DNA from: JAZGGS01 sp963764825
Lineage (GTDB): Bacteria > Bacteroidota > Ignavibacteria > Ignavibacteriales > Ignavibacteriaceae
NCBI GenBank assembly: GCA_963764825.1
Contig: CAVXUA010000009.1
Span: forward strand, 1 to 64,000
DNA length: 64,000 bases
Direction of reading: 5' to 3'
Shown in pieces: positions 18,323 to 27,840 of the stretch. The position numbers were made by a program, and so were the translations under genes. A model generated the notes under the pieces. It searched no databases and was not told the origin of the DNA. It saw only the letters and a list, made by a program, of their open reading frames with translations. The stretch's first letter is position 1. Each line of letters opens with the position of its first letter.

Positions 18323-19668
18323 TGGAATTAAAAGGTAAAAATATTACTGTTATAGGCGCCGGAAGAAGTGGAGTAGGTGCTGCAAGACTTATTAAAAAAA
18401 ATGGAGGTATTCCTTTTGTAAGTGATGCGGGCAAAGAGAATGAATTGTCCGGATCAATAAATATTTTGATGGAATCCGGAATAAATTATGAAACCGATAC
18501 ACATTCTGAAAAAGTATATGATTGCGAAACCATGATTGTTAGCCCCGGTGTGCCGGCGGGTGCTGCTGTACTTAATAGTGCAAGAGAAAAAAATATAAAA
18601 TTAATGAGTGAAGTAGAACTGGCTTATGAATTTTGCATAGGAAAAATTATTGCAATAACTGGAACTAACGGTAAAACTACAACAACCAGTTTGTGCGGAC
18701 ATGTTTTTAATAATTGCGGATTTAAAACACACGTTGCAGGAAATATTGGATTGGCATTTTCGGAAATAGCGCTGAATGTTGAAGAAAACGATTTCGTTGC
18801 TTTGGAAGTTTCAAGTTTTCAATTGGATTTGATCGATAAGTTTAAACCTGAAGTTGCAATGATTTTAAACATAACTCCAGATCATCTTAATAGGTATGAT
18901 GATAAGCTGGAAAAGTATGCTGCTTCGAAACAGCAGGTTTATAAAAACCAGGATGAAAATGATTATCTAATCCTAAACAGCGGTAACGAAGCTGTACTTA
19001 AATATCTGGAAGATCATAAAAGCCAATCTTTTTTCTTTTCGCCAGATGAAAATCAAAGTAATGGTTGCTACGTTGAGGAAGAAGATGTGATATTCAGATT
19101 AGACGGAATGGAAAAATTCAGGTGTAAGAGATCCGATATAAATATTAGAGGTGAACACAATTTAGCGAATGCCATGGCTGTAATTATTGCAGCAAAAATT
19201 AATGATTTGGATAATGATAAAATTGTTAAAGCTCTGCAAACCTTTGAAAGTGTAGAGCACAGACTGGAATTAGTAAGAGAAATCGATGGTGTAAAATTTA
19301 TAAACGATTCTAAAGCCACAAATGTTGATTCGGTTTGGTATGCTTTGCGAAGTTTTGATGAGCCAATTTTTCTAATTCTCGGCGGGCAGGATAAAGGTAA
19401 CGATTACGAGCAGATTAAACAGCTTGTTATTGAAAAAGTAGTTAAGATTTATGCCATTGGTTCATCCGCAGATAAAATTTTTAATTTTTTTCATTCATCT
19501 GTTAAAGTTGAAATTAAAAATACAATGAAGGACGTAATTACATCAGCAATTAATGAAGCAAGAGAAGGAGAGGTAGTTTTACTTTCTCCTGCATGTGCAA
19601 GTTTCGATATGTTCGATAATTACGAGCATCGTGGAAAAGCTTTTAAGGAAGAAGTGAATAACATATAG
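18322..19668 (+). CDS. murD: UDP-MurNAc-L-alanine:D-glutamate ligase MurD
   Basis: MurD adds D-glutamate to UDP-MurNAc-L-Ala in the cytoplasm. The protein (448 residues) starts with a Rossmann-like GAGRSGVGAARLIKKNGG, carries the ATP loop AITGTNGKTTTTSL near residue 112, NITPDHLNRYDD, NDSKATNVDS and the ending LLSPACASFDMFDNYEHRG, all characteristic of MurD. The start ATG overlaps the mraY stop by one base; its stop overlaps the ftsW start (TAGTG). Confidence 0.95.
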   Translation: MELKGKNITVIGAGRSGVGAARLIKKNGGIPFVSDAGKENELSGSINILMESGINYETDTHSEKVYDCETMIVSPGVPAGAAVLNSAREKNIKLMSEVELAYEFCIGKIIAITGTNGKTTTTSLCGHVFNNCGFKTHVAGNIGLAFSEIALNVEENDFVALEVSSFQLDLIDKFKPEVAMILNITPDHLNRYDDKLEKYAASKQQVYKNQDENDYLILNSGNEAVLKYLEDHKSQSFFFSPDENQSNGCYVEEEDVIFRLDGMEKFRCKRSDINIRGEHNLANAMAVIIAAKINDLDNDKIVKALQTFESVEHRLELVREIDGVKFINDSKATNVDSVWYALRSFDEPIFLILGGQDKGNDYEQIKQLVIEKVVKIYAIGSSADKIFNFFHSSVKVEIKNTMKDVITSAINEAREGEVVLLSPACASFDMFDNYEHRGKAFKEEVNNI

Positions 19669-20812
19669 TGAAAAAACTAGCTTTAATAATATTTTTTAAT
19701 GCTATAGCCTTAATGCTTACTTGGGCTGGTTATTGTAATGAGCGCAAGCAGCACTTATAGTGTGTTCAAATTTGAAAGTGTGTTTCATTTGTTTAATTCT
19801 CATTTATTCAAAGTGGGTTTAGGCATTTTGTTTATGATCCTGTTCTGTTTTATACCATACGAATTTTATAAAGGATTTAGCAAAGGTGCCTTGATTGCAA
19901 TTGCTGTTGTTTTAGTCATCACTTTAATAATTGCTCCAAGTATAAAGGGTGCCGGAAGATGGATAGATCTTGGGATTTATTTCGCTGCAGCCGGCAGATA
20001 TTGCGAAGCTCGTTTTAATAATTCATCTTGCTTTTTTATTGGAAGACAAAACTAACCTGATAGAGAATTTCAGGCATGGTTTTATGTACCTGTTTATCTG
20101 GGTTATACTCATTTCAGGCTTAATTTTGATCCAGCCAAACTTTAGCAACGGTATCCTTTTAATCTTGATCTCGTTAACAATTATGTACGTAGGCGGCGCA
20201 AGATTAAAACACATATTTGTTTCGCTAATTGGTGTTATAACTGCTGGAGGGCTTGCTGCATTAATTTACCCTCATTCCAGGGAAAGGATTTTTTCTTTTG
20301 TTTCCAGCATACAAAGCGGCGGCGATATAAATTTACAGGTTAAGCAGGCGCTTTACAGTCTTGGCAGCGGAGGAGTTACAGGCATTGGTGTAGGTAACAG
20401 TATGCAAAACAACCTTTTCTTACCGGAAGCTTATGGAGATTTTATCTTTGCAATTCTTGGCGAAGAACTTGGATTTATTGGAGCCGTACTCGTACTCCTT
20501 AGTTTTTTTACTTTGTTCATTGCCGGAATTATGGTTGCTAAAAAAACTAAAGACAGATTTGGGCAGATTCTGGCATTTGGTATTACTCTATCCGTTGTTA
20601 CCTATGCTTTTGTTAATATTGCTGTAACCACAGGTTTACTGCCTACAACCGGTCTACCATTACCTTTTATAAGTTATGGTGGAACCTCGCTTTTGTTTTT
20701 GTGTATTTCAGTTGGAATATTAATAAACATTGCGCTCTCGAACGAGGCAACAAATAAAAGTGATGAAGAAGTATTAAAAAATGAATTACCGCTGAATCAG
20801 GTGGAGATATGA
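19668..20812 (+). CDS. ftsW: FtsW septal glycan polymerase (frameshifted twice)
   Basis: FtsW is the SEDS-family glycosyltransferase that works with FtsI. It starts with GTG at 19668, overlapping the murD stop, and reads MKKLALIIFF before breaking near 19725. The second frame gives VFKFESVFHLFNSHLFK...GAGRWIDLG, and after a break near 19970 the third gives the conserved LQPADIAKLVLIIHLAFLL through to PTTGLPLPFISYGGTSLLF, the SEDS signature. Total about 380 residues, normal. As FtsW is essential, the breaks are most likely errors; it is the only damaged gene in this cluster. Confidence 0.88.
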
Positions 20813-21912
20813 GCAATGAAAAAACACGTTATAAATTTTTATTTGCCGGGGGAGGAACTGGCGGGCACCTGTTTCCCGCAATTGCTGTTGCCGAACAAAT
20901 TAGAGAGATGAAACCCGAATCAGAAATATTGTTTGTTGGAACTAAAGATAGAATTGAAGGAAAGACTATTCCCAAACTGGGTTATAGTTTTAAATCAATT
21001 TGGGTAAAAGGATTTTCAAGAAAATTTACAATGGAAAACATACTCTTTCCATTAAGATTATTTGTTTCCGCTCTACAGTCGTTGCTTATAAATGCAAGAT
21101 TCAATCCCAGCGTGGCGATTGGTTCTGGTGGTTATGTTGCAGGTCCTGTAGTTTGGGGAGCATCTGTTCTTGGTGCAAAGATTATCCTGCTGGAACAGAA
21201 CAGTTATCCGGGAGTTACTACAAGACTGTTAGAAAAACATGCGGATGAAATTCATATAAGTTTTGAGAATTCAAAAAAATATCTTAAAAAGAAAAACATA
21301 TTATTAACGACTGGAAATCCTGTTAGGAAAGACCTTGGCACAATTGATAAAGTTGATGCACTAGCAAGTTTTGGTTTTTCCGCAGAAAAAAAAACTCTAT
21401 TGATTTTGGGAGGAAGCCTCGGTGCAAAATCAATTAATAAAGCTGCAGGGAATGTAGTTAATAAACTTAGTGATGAAGGTTTACAGGTTATATGGCAGAC
21501 AGGAAAAAATTATTATGAAGATTATAAACATTTTAATTCAAAAAGTATAAAAGTATTTGATTTTATTGAAGATATGAATTACGCTTATTCAATATCCGAT
21601 TTAATACTCGCAAGAGCTGGCGCAACAACTATTGCAGAAATTCTTGTTTTGGGAATTCCATCTATACTTGTTCCTTCACCAAATGTTGCTGAGAACCACC
21701 AGTACTATAATGCAAAGTCTCTATCGGATGAAGGCGCAGCAATTCTTGTTGAAGATAAAGAGATTGATTCAAGAATATATGATGAAGTTAGTGGTATGAT
21801 AAATTCGGAAGAAAAACTGGCTGAGCTAAAAAAACGTGCTTTGGTTCTGGCAAAACCGGATGCGGCAAAAGTTATTGCTAAAAGTGCGATAAGATTTGCG
21901 GAGGTTAAATGA
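20809..21912 (+). CDS. murG: lipid II synthase MurG
   Basis: MurG transfers GlcNAc from UDP-GlcNAc to lipid I on the inner face of the membrane, making lipid II. The 367-residue protein has the N-terminal FAGGGTGGHLFPAIAVAE loop, a GSGGYVAGP motif, LLEQNSYPGVTTRLL, LLILGGSLGAKSIN and the nucleotide-sugar site ISDLILARAGATTIAEIL with PNVAENHQYYNAK. Four-base overlap with ftsW (ATGA). Intact. Confidence 0.95.
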   Translation: MSNEKTRYKFLFAGGGTGGHLFPAIAVAEQIREMKPESEILFVGTKDRIEGKTIPKLGYSFKSIWVKGFSRKFTMENILFPLRLFVSALQSLLINARFNPSVAIGSGGYVAGPVVWGASVLGAKIILLEQNSYPGVTTRLLEKHADEIHISFENSKKYLKKKNILLTTGNPVRKDLGTIDKVDALASFGFSAEKKTLLILGGSLGAKSINKAAGNVVNKLSDEGLQVIWQTGKNYYEDYKHFNSKSIKVFDFIEDMNYAYSISDLILARAGATTIAEILVLGIPSILVPSPNVAENHQYYNAKSLSDEGAAILVEDKEIDSRIYDEVSGMINSEEKLAELKKRALVLAKPDAAKVIAKSAIRFAEVK

Positions 21913-22398
21913 GTGACAATATGGAAAATCAAAAGAACGGTTTTTAAATACAATATGTCGTTCTATTATCGATCGACTATAATTTATTTCATCGTGTCGG
22001 TTCTTTATATAATTATTCGCGGTGAGTTCGTAGAGAATTCTTTCAAGCTTATTACAAAGGATCCGTTACTCTATTTCCTTGCAATTATTGTGATTATCTC
22101 GATGCTCTCATTGCTCTATAATCTTTTCAGGAATAAGCACATTAAGATAGTTGATGACGGCATATCATTTATTGACAGGTTCAAAACAAGAAGCTTTAGA
22201 ATCGATCAGATAAAGTATATAAAATTTACGAGGCAGAGAAGAACTGTTAATACAAAAGAATTTAAAAATGTTAGAATAAAAATTATTTCAAGGATAAGAC
22301 CCATCCTTGTGCGGCTTTCTGATTATGAAAACCAGGATGAACTTTTAAAAAGGTTTGAAGAACTTAAATCATTAACAGAGAACAACAGTGTTCAGTAA
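21913..22398 (+). CDS. small membrane protein with PH-like soluble domain, inside the dcw cluster
   Basis: A 161-residue protein starting at GTG 21913, right after the murG stop, and overlapping murC by 11 bases, so it is part of the operon. Two membrane segments (about residues 20-35 and 51-68, LLYFLAIIVIISMLSLLYNL) are followed by a basic soluble domain: IKIVDDGISFIDRFKTRSFR then QIKYIKFTRQRR. The segment order recalls bacterial PH-like (bPH/YdbT) membrane proteins, but I cannot confirm this. It is not a standard dcw gene. An envelope role is inferred only from position. Confidence 0.65.
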   Translation: MTIWKIKRTVFKYNMSFYYRSTIIYFIVSVLYIIIRGEFVENSFKLITKDPLLYFLAIIVIISMLSLLYNLFRNKHIKIVDDGISFIDRFKTRSFRIDQIKYIKFTRQRRTVNTKEFKNVRIKIISRIRPILVRLSDYENQDELLKRFEELKSLTENNSVQ

Positions 22399-23761
22399 TA
22401 TTAAAAAAGTACATTTTGTTGGTATTGGCGGAATTGGAATGAGTGGTATTGCAGAGATACTTATAAACCAGGGATTTGAAATTTCCGGTTCCGATGCTGC
22501 ACTCTCTGAAGTTACTGAACGGCTCAGTGATCTTGGTGCTAAGGTATATGAAGGGCATTCAGTGGAAAATGTGAAAGATGCAGATGTGCTTGTTTATTCA
22601 TCTGCTGTTACAACTGATAATCCTGAAGTAATGGCAGCTGTGGATAGAAATATTCCTATAATTAAAAGAGCGGAAATGCTTGCCGAAACCATGCGTATGA
22701 AATATGGTATTGGTATTGCAGGAACTCATGGTAAAACAACTACAACTTCTATGGTTGGATTAACTTTAACTGATGGTGGGATTGATCCAACTATAATTGT
22801 AGGAGGTAAGCTTAGCGGGTTAGGTGGAACTAATGCAAGACTTGGTAATGGTGAATTTATTGTTGTTGAAGCTGATGAGTTTGACAGAACATTCTTAAAA
22901 CTTACACCAACAATTGCTGCTTTAACAACTTTGGAAAGTGAACATCTTGATACTTACAAAGATCTTGATGATTTAAAAACTGCCTTTATTGAATTCGTAA
23001 ACAAAGTGCCGTTTTATGGTTTTGTTGTTCTTTGTCTTGATGAACCTGCACTGCAGGATATTATGCCGCAAATTAATAAAACGATTTTTACTTACGGTTT
23101 AAGCGCACAGGCAGATATAAGGGCAACTGATATTGAGCATGATGGTTTTACAAGTGAATACACTGTTATTTATAAAGGTAAAAACCTGGGAAGAATAAAA
23201 TTAAATATGCCAGGTGTTCATTATGTTCAAAACTCGCTTGTTGCGGTTACTATTGGAATGGAGCTGGGCATTGATTTTCAAATAATTAAAAAGGCACTGG
23301 AAAAATTTTCGGGAGTTTACAGAAGATTTGAAACAAAGTATGATAAGGAAGTACTTGTGATTGATGATTATGCGCATCATCCAACCGAAACAACTGCTAC
23401 TTTAGAAGGAATTAGAGCAGGTTGGAACAGAAGACTTGTTGCTGTTTTTCAGCCGCATCTTTATTCAAGAACGCAGGATTTTTACCAGGAGTTTGGCAGA
23501 TCGTTTCTTAATTCAGATGTATTTATTTGTACCGATGTTTATCCTGCAAGAGAAAAACCGATTGAAGGCGTAACTGGAAAACTTATCGCAGATATTACTA
23601 AAAAATTCGGGCACAAGAATGTTCATTACGTTGAGGATAAAAATTCTGTACCTGCTAAACTTATGAAGTTGAAAGAAGATGGAGATATTATTGTTACGAT
23701 GGGTGCTGGCGATATATGGAAGTACGGAGAAAAATTTGTTGAGTTGTTGAAAGCAAAATAA
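22388..23761 (+). CDS. murC: UDP-MurNAc:L-alanine ligase MurC
   Basis: MurC adds L-alanine to UDP-MurNAc, the first stem-peptide residue. Starting at GTG 22388, the protein reads MFSNIKKVHFVGIGGIGMSG, the classic opening. The ATP loop GIAGTHGKTTTTSM, VEADEFDRTFL, YRRFETKYDKEVLVIDDYAH and FQPHLYSRTQDF are all in place over 457 residues. The GTG start is forced by the overlap with the preceding gene. No murB or ddl gene follows, so those steps must be encoded elsewhere. Confidence 0.95.
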   Translation: MFSNIKKVHFVGIGGIGMSGIAEILINQGFEISGSDAALSEVTERLSDLGAKVYEGHSVENVKDADVLVYSSAVTTDNPEVMAAVDRNIPIIKRAEMLAETMRMKYGIGIAGTHGKTTTTSMVGLTLTDGGIDPTIIVGGKLSGLGGTNARLGNGEFIVVEADEFDRTFLKLTPTIAALTTLESEHLDTYKDLDDLKTAFIEFVNKVPFYGFVVLCLDEPALQDIMPQINKTIFTYGLSAQADIRATDIEHDGFTSEYTVIYKGKNLGRIKLNMPGVHYVQNSLVAVTIGMELGIDFQIIKKALEKFSGVYRRFETKYDKEVLVIDDYAHHPTETTATLEGIRAGWNRRLVAVFQPHLYSRTQDFYQEFGRSFLNSDVFICTDVYPAREKPIEGVTGKLIADITKKFGHKNVHYVEDKNSVPAKLMKLKEDGDIIVTMGAGDIWKYGEKFVELLKAK

Positions 23762-23764
23762 AAT

Positions 23765-24535
23765 ATGAAAGATACAATCAGTAAAATATTCGGCTTGGTG
23801 ATGTTTCTTGTTTTAGCAGGAGGCATTCTCTATCTGAACATCTTTGGTGACGAGGCAGATGAAAAAGATATTTACGAATTGATTGAGGTAAACAGTAACT
23901 CACTTCTACCTGCAGAAGATTATTTACGCTTTACTGAACTAAGTGACTCAACAAAACTTAATGATTTAATTCTGCCTGATGTAAAAGCAAGGTTCGAAGA
24001 GCATCCTTACATTGTTAAAGCAGATGTAAAATTTGATGGCATTAATAAAATAATAGTGAACATTAGTGAAAAAGAATTAAAAGCCGTATTACTAAGTGAG
24101 GAAAATCCCGGACTTATTACAGAAGATTACAAACTGGTTCCGCTGCTCAAAAACACTTCTTTTTCTGAACTACCGGTTATTTCACATCTAAAAACAAATA
24201 GTGATGAAACGGGTAACGGCAATCCTGAGAATGAAGAGCTGGTACAGGCATATAAAATAATAGATGCGATAAAAATTACTGATGAAAATATCTACAAAAA
24301 TTTAGATGAAATAAACCTGAGATATGGAAGAGATATCATACTAAGCTTTAGCGGTTTAGATTGTTCAGTAATATTCGGACGTGGGAATGAAGCAAAAAAA
24401 ATTGTTTATCTGCAGGCTCTATGGGAAAAAATGAATGAGGAAAATAACTTATTTAAAGAGAGCGAATACATCGATCTTCGTTATCGAGATAAAATTTTTA
24501 TCGGAAAGAAAATAAAACCAGAAATAACCGGATGA
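23765..24535 (+). CDS. ftsQ: cell division protein FtsQ/DivIB
   Basis: A 256-residue bitopic protein three bases after murC. One membrane segment (IFGLVMFLVLAGGILYLNIF, residues 8-27) precedes a POTRA-like domain (LPDVKARFEEHPYIVKADVK) and a beta domain ending SEYIDLRYRDKIFIGKK, the family's terminal motif. FtsQ links early and late divisome proteins through FtsL and FtsB. Sequence identity in this family is low; fold order and place before ftsA make the call. Confidence 0.86.
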   Translation: MKDTISKIFGLVMFLVLAGGILYLNIFGDEADEKDIYELIEVNSNSLLPAEDYLRFTELSDSTKLNDLILPDVKARFEEHPYIVKADVKFDGINKIIVNISEKELKAVLLSEENPGLITEDYKLVPLLKNTSFSELPVISHLKTNSDETGNGNPENEELVQAYKIIDAIKITDENIYKNLDEINLRYGRDIILSFSGLDCSVIFGRGNEAKKIVYLQALWEKMNEENNLFKESEYIDLRYRDKIFIGKKIKPEITG

Positions 24536-24616
24536 AATGAGCATATAAAAGTTTTTACAATGAATAATTTGATTTTATGCGAGTTCCATCTGACAAAAAT
24601 TTAAAATTATAGCCAA

Positions 24617-25864
24617 ATGAAAAAAGAAATTATTGCGGGATTAGATCTTGGCACAACAAAAGTTTGTGCAGTTATAGCAGAAAAATCTGAAGGAACAGAA
24701 CGCTTTGATGTTCTTGGATTTGGTGTTGCACATTCAGACGGATTACATAAAGGATTGGTTGCAAATATTGGAAAAACTGCGGAAGCAATTAAATCGGCAA
24801 TGTCTATTGCCAGCAACCGTGCAGGATTAAATATTAATTATGTAAATGTTGGTGTTGCCGGTGAACATATTACAAGTATAAGGCACAGGAACTACGTAAC
24901 AATAAGCAGTAAGGAAAAAGAAATTACAAAAGATGATCTCGATCGGCTTGAAGCTGATGTTAGGACGATACGAATTCCATCGGACAGGCAAATTCTTCAC
25001 ATAATCCCGGAAGAATTTTCTGTTGATCATCAGCCGGGAATTGAAAAACCGATTGGTATGTCTGGCTCCAGGTTAGAAGCCAGTAATCATGTTGTGCTGG
25101 CATCAATACCGGCAATTCAAAATATTAAAAAATCTGTTGAAAGAGCTGGCTTAAAAGTTAAGGATTATATACTTCAACCGATTGCATCCAGCACTTCAGT
25201 GCTTGAAGAAAGTGAAAAGGATTTGGGAGTTGCTCTAATTGATGTAGGCGGCGGTACAACAGATATAGCTGTATTTCATAAAAAAGCAATTAAGCATACA
25301 AAGGTTATTGGCATTGCCGGGAATCAAGTAACCAACGATATAAGAGAATCGCTTGGTGTTATAACAGAAGAAGCTGAAAATCTGAAAAAGGAATATGGTT
25401 ATGCAACTGAATCTGCAATTATAAAAGATGATGAAATACTTATAAAAGGTATTGGCGCAAGAGGCAATACAAAAATCCCGATTAGTTTATTAACCCAAAT
25501 AATTAGTCTTCGGATGAAAGAACTCTTTTCAATTGTAGATAATGAATTACGAAGCGCTGGTTATAAAAATAAAATTAAAGCTGGCATTGTTTTAACCGGT
25601 GGTGGTTCTTTACTAAGTGGAACAACAGAATTGGCGGAGGAAGTTTTCGGTTTACCCACAAGGATTGGTCTGCCGCGAGACCTGGGTGAAGGTCTTTCAA
25701 ATGAAATTGAAAGCCCGGAATTTGCAACTGTAGCAGGGCTTATAAGAGGAATCCCGGGTGGAAAATCTAGTGAGTTTCAATCGCTTTTAAAAAGAAAAAG
25801 AGATGCAAGAAATAAAGTAAAATTACTCGTTAAAAGAGTTCAGGAATTTTTTGATGAATTATAA
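24617..25864 (+). CDS. ftsA: cell division ATPase FtsA
   Basis: FtsA is the actin-like membrane tether of the Z ring. The 415-residue protein begins IIAGLDLGTTKVCAVIAE (phosphate 1 loop), includes the inserted 1C domain region (EEFSVDHQPGIEKPIGMSG), the VALIDVGGGTTDIAVFHKK loop and GIVLTGGGSLLSGTTELAE (adenosine loop). The C-terminal tail LLKRKRDARNKVKLLVKRVQ is basic and probably forms the membrane-binding amphipathic helix region. It is followed closely by ftsZ. Confidence 0.95.
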   Translation: MKKEIIAGLDLGTTKVCAVIAEKSEGTERFDVLGFGVAHSDGLHKGLVANIGKTAEAIKSAMSIASNRAGLNINYVNVGVAGEHITSIRHRNYVTISSKEKEITKDDLDRLEADVRTIRIPSDRQILHIIPEEFSVDHQPGIEKPIGMSGSRLEASNHVVLASIPAIQNIKKSVERAGLKVKDYILQPIASSTSVLEESEKDLGVALIDVGGGTTDIAVFHKKAIKHTKVIGIAGNQVTNDIRESLGVITEEAENLKKEYGYATESAIIKDDEILIKGIGARGNTKIPISLLTQIISLRMKELFSIVDNELRSAGYKNKIKAGIVLTGGGSLLSGTTELAEEVFGLPTRIGLPRDLGEGLSNEIESPEFATVAGLIRGIPGGKSSEFQSLLKRKRDARNKVKLLVKRVQEFFDEL

Positions 25865-25886
25865 TAAATCTAAACAAGGAGGAAAC

Positions 25887-27176
25887 ATGTCCAAATTTGC
25901 CACTCTTGATAGTGAGCAGCCATTATCAGCAGTTCTTAAAGTTGTAGGAGTTGGTGGCGGCGGTTGTAATGCTATTGATAGTATGATAGCCAGAGGGCTT
26001 ACTGGAGTTGAATATGTTGCACTTAATACCGATGCACAGGTGTTAGAAAGCAGCAAGGCAACGCACAAACTACAGTGCGGAACTTCAATTACACGTGGGC
26101 TTGGTGCTGGTGCGGATCCTAACATTGGCAGAAAAGCAGTGGAGGAAGACCGGGAAAAACTTGCTGACTTACTTTCTGGCAGTGATATGGTTTTTGTTAC
26201 CGCAGGAATGGGCGGCGGTACAGGTACAGGCGGCGCTCCGATCATCGCTTCAGTTGCACAAAGTATTGGTGCATTGGTGGTTGGCATTGTTACAAAACCT
26301 TTCAGGTGGGAAGGTAAAAAAAGAATGCTAAACGCCGAACAGGGAATACAAGAATTAAGACAGCATGTTGATAGCTTGATTGTAATTCCTAACGAAAGAC
26401 TGCTGAGTATTTTAGATGGAAGCGTTAATGCTTTTGCTGCGTTCGATAAACCAAACGAAGTATTATATGAAGCTACACGTGGAATTGCAGATATAATTAC
26501 AGTTGAAGGTTTGATTAATGTTGACTTTGCAGATGTCCGCGCTGTAATGAACCAAAGCGGGGAAGCATTGATGGGCTGTGGAATTGCCAGCGGTGAGAAT
26601 CGTGCAATTGAAGCAGCACAAAAAGCAATATCAAGTCCTCTGCTCGAAGGTATTAATATTAAAGGGGCTAAAAGTGTACTGCTGAATGTAACCGGTTCAA
26701 GTAATCTTACTATGCAGGAAATTAATGAAGGCAACAATGTTATTTTTGAAGCTGCCGGTGATGAAGCAAACGTTATTTTTGGTTGTGTTCGTAAAGAGGA
26801 GATGAACGATTATGTTTCTTATACTGTTATTGCAACTGGGTTCGATAGCGGACGGAAAACATTTATAACTCCTGCTCACAAATCTGAACTTAAGAAATCC
26901 AGTGAACAGCTTAGTTTTAGAGGCGGTTTTAATTTTATGGATAATGATAGTGTTGATAAGCAGGACCTGGAAGTTCCTACAATTATTCGTGTGCAAAGCC
27001 CAGATACACAGCTTGATAATGTAGAAGAAGATGAATTAGCTGAAAGCAGCTTTACTGCCGAAGCATCGCGTTATAGCTGGGCAAAGCAAAGAATGGAAAA
27101 GAAGGAACCTGAGAAGAAATCAGACAATGATGATGATGATGAAAGCTCTTCGTTTTTGAGAATGATAATGGACTAA
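25887..27176 (+). CDS. ftsZ: cell division GTPase FtsZ
   Basis: FtsZ polymerises into the division ring. I place the start at ATG 25887, behind a perfect AAGGAGGAAAC ribosome site, rather than at 25851. The 429-residue protein has VVGVGGGGCNAIDSMI, the tubulin signature GMGGGTGTGGAPIIA, NFADVRAVMN-type (VDFADVRAVMNQSGEALMG) and a long acidic linker ending in ESSSFLRMIMD, the tail that should bind FtsA. It is the last gene of the cluster. The 217 bases that follow contain no gene. Confidence 0.96.
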   Translation: MSKFATLDSEQPLSAVLKVVGVGGGGCNAIDSMIARGLTGVEYVALNTDAQVLESSKATHKLQCGTSITRGLGAGADPNIGRKAVEEDREKLADLLSGSDMVFVTAGMGGGTGTGGAPIIASVAQSIGALVVGIVTKPFRWEGKKRMLNAEQGIQELRQHVDSLIVIPNERLLSILDGSVNAFAAFDKPNEVLYEATRGIADIITVEGLINVDFADVRAVMNQSGEALMGCGIASGENRAIEAAQKAISSPLLEGINIKGAKSVLLNVTGSSNLTMQEINEGNNVIFEAAGDEANVIFGCVRKEEMNDYVSYTVIATGFDSGRKTFITPAHKSELKKSSEQLSFRGGFNFMDNDSVDKQDLEVPTIIRVQSPDTQLDNVEEDELAESSFTAEASRYSWAKQRMEKKEPEKKSDNDDDDESSSFLRMIMD

Positions 27177-27393
27177 ATATTTTAATCAATAAATAGTTTG
27201 TTCTTTGAGTTTTATTTTTTGATATTTCTAATTTAGGATGAGCAGGAAGATGAGCGGAAACTATTTATGCCGTACCCAATGAAAGGATCGCCCTCACCCT
27301 TTCACACGGCGGGATGTTAATAATTATTGACCTGCAACAGAATCGCATTCCACATTTTAATCCTGCTTATCCTTCTTTATACAAACCTTAAGT

Positions 27394-27594
27394 TCATTCA
27401 TCCGTCAATCGTGATTCTACAGTAACCTGTTCTTTATCCTCTTTGTCGTGTGTAATAATTATGCGGTTCGGGCGGCAGCAAGTTTCACAATCTTCAATAA
27501 AATCCTGTTTGTCTTCTATTGTAAAATCAATCCAGAGTTCATTTTCCTCACTACAATATTGGCAAGTCCAGTTTACTACATCATCCGTTTGCAT
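27394..27594 (-). CDS. small CPXCG-type zinc-ribbon protein
   Basis: A 66-residue acidic protein with two Cys pairs: CQYC near residue 11 and CETCCRPN near residue 36, spaced as in the CPXCG-motif Cys-rich family, and likely to bind one zinc. A strong AAGGAGGAGAA ribosome site lies just upstream of ATG 27594. It is monocistronic and transcribed toward ftsZ. Members of this family have no established function. The 245 bases between it and the polymerase fragment hold only divergent upstream sequences. Confidence 0.75.
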   Translation of the reverse strand: MQTDDVVNWTCQYCSEENELWIDFTIEDKQDFIEDCETCCRPNRIIITHDKEDKEQVTVESRLTDE

Positions 27595-27840
27595 TTCTCC
27601 TTCCTCCTTTGTTAATAAATTTATTATCTACAATAAAATATTTTTTCATTTAAAGGCAATAGGGTAGAGCAGAATTCAGGAGAAAGAATAGAGTAGTCAG
27701 AATATTCTATCTCTTGAGATTGTAATTTTTGAGTATTGAATTTTGTTTGATATTTGTTTTTTAATTATTGGAATTTAATTCCCCTCCTTGCATTTAAATT
27801 TTAAAATTCTATATTATAGTGTGCAAATGTTCACTATAAT

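Noticed and set aside
25859..26737. 292-codon minus-strand frame opposite ftsZ
   Set aside because: It is antisense to a gene with clear FtsZ motifs; such long shadow frames are common opposite Gly/Ala-rich coding sequence.
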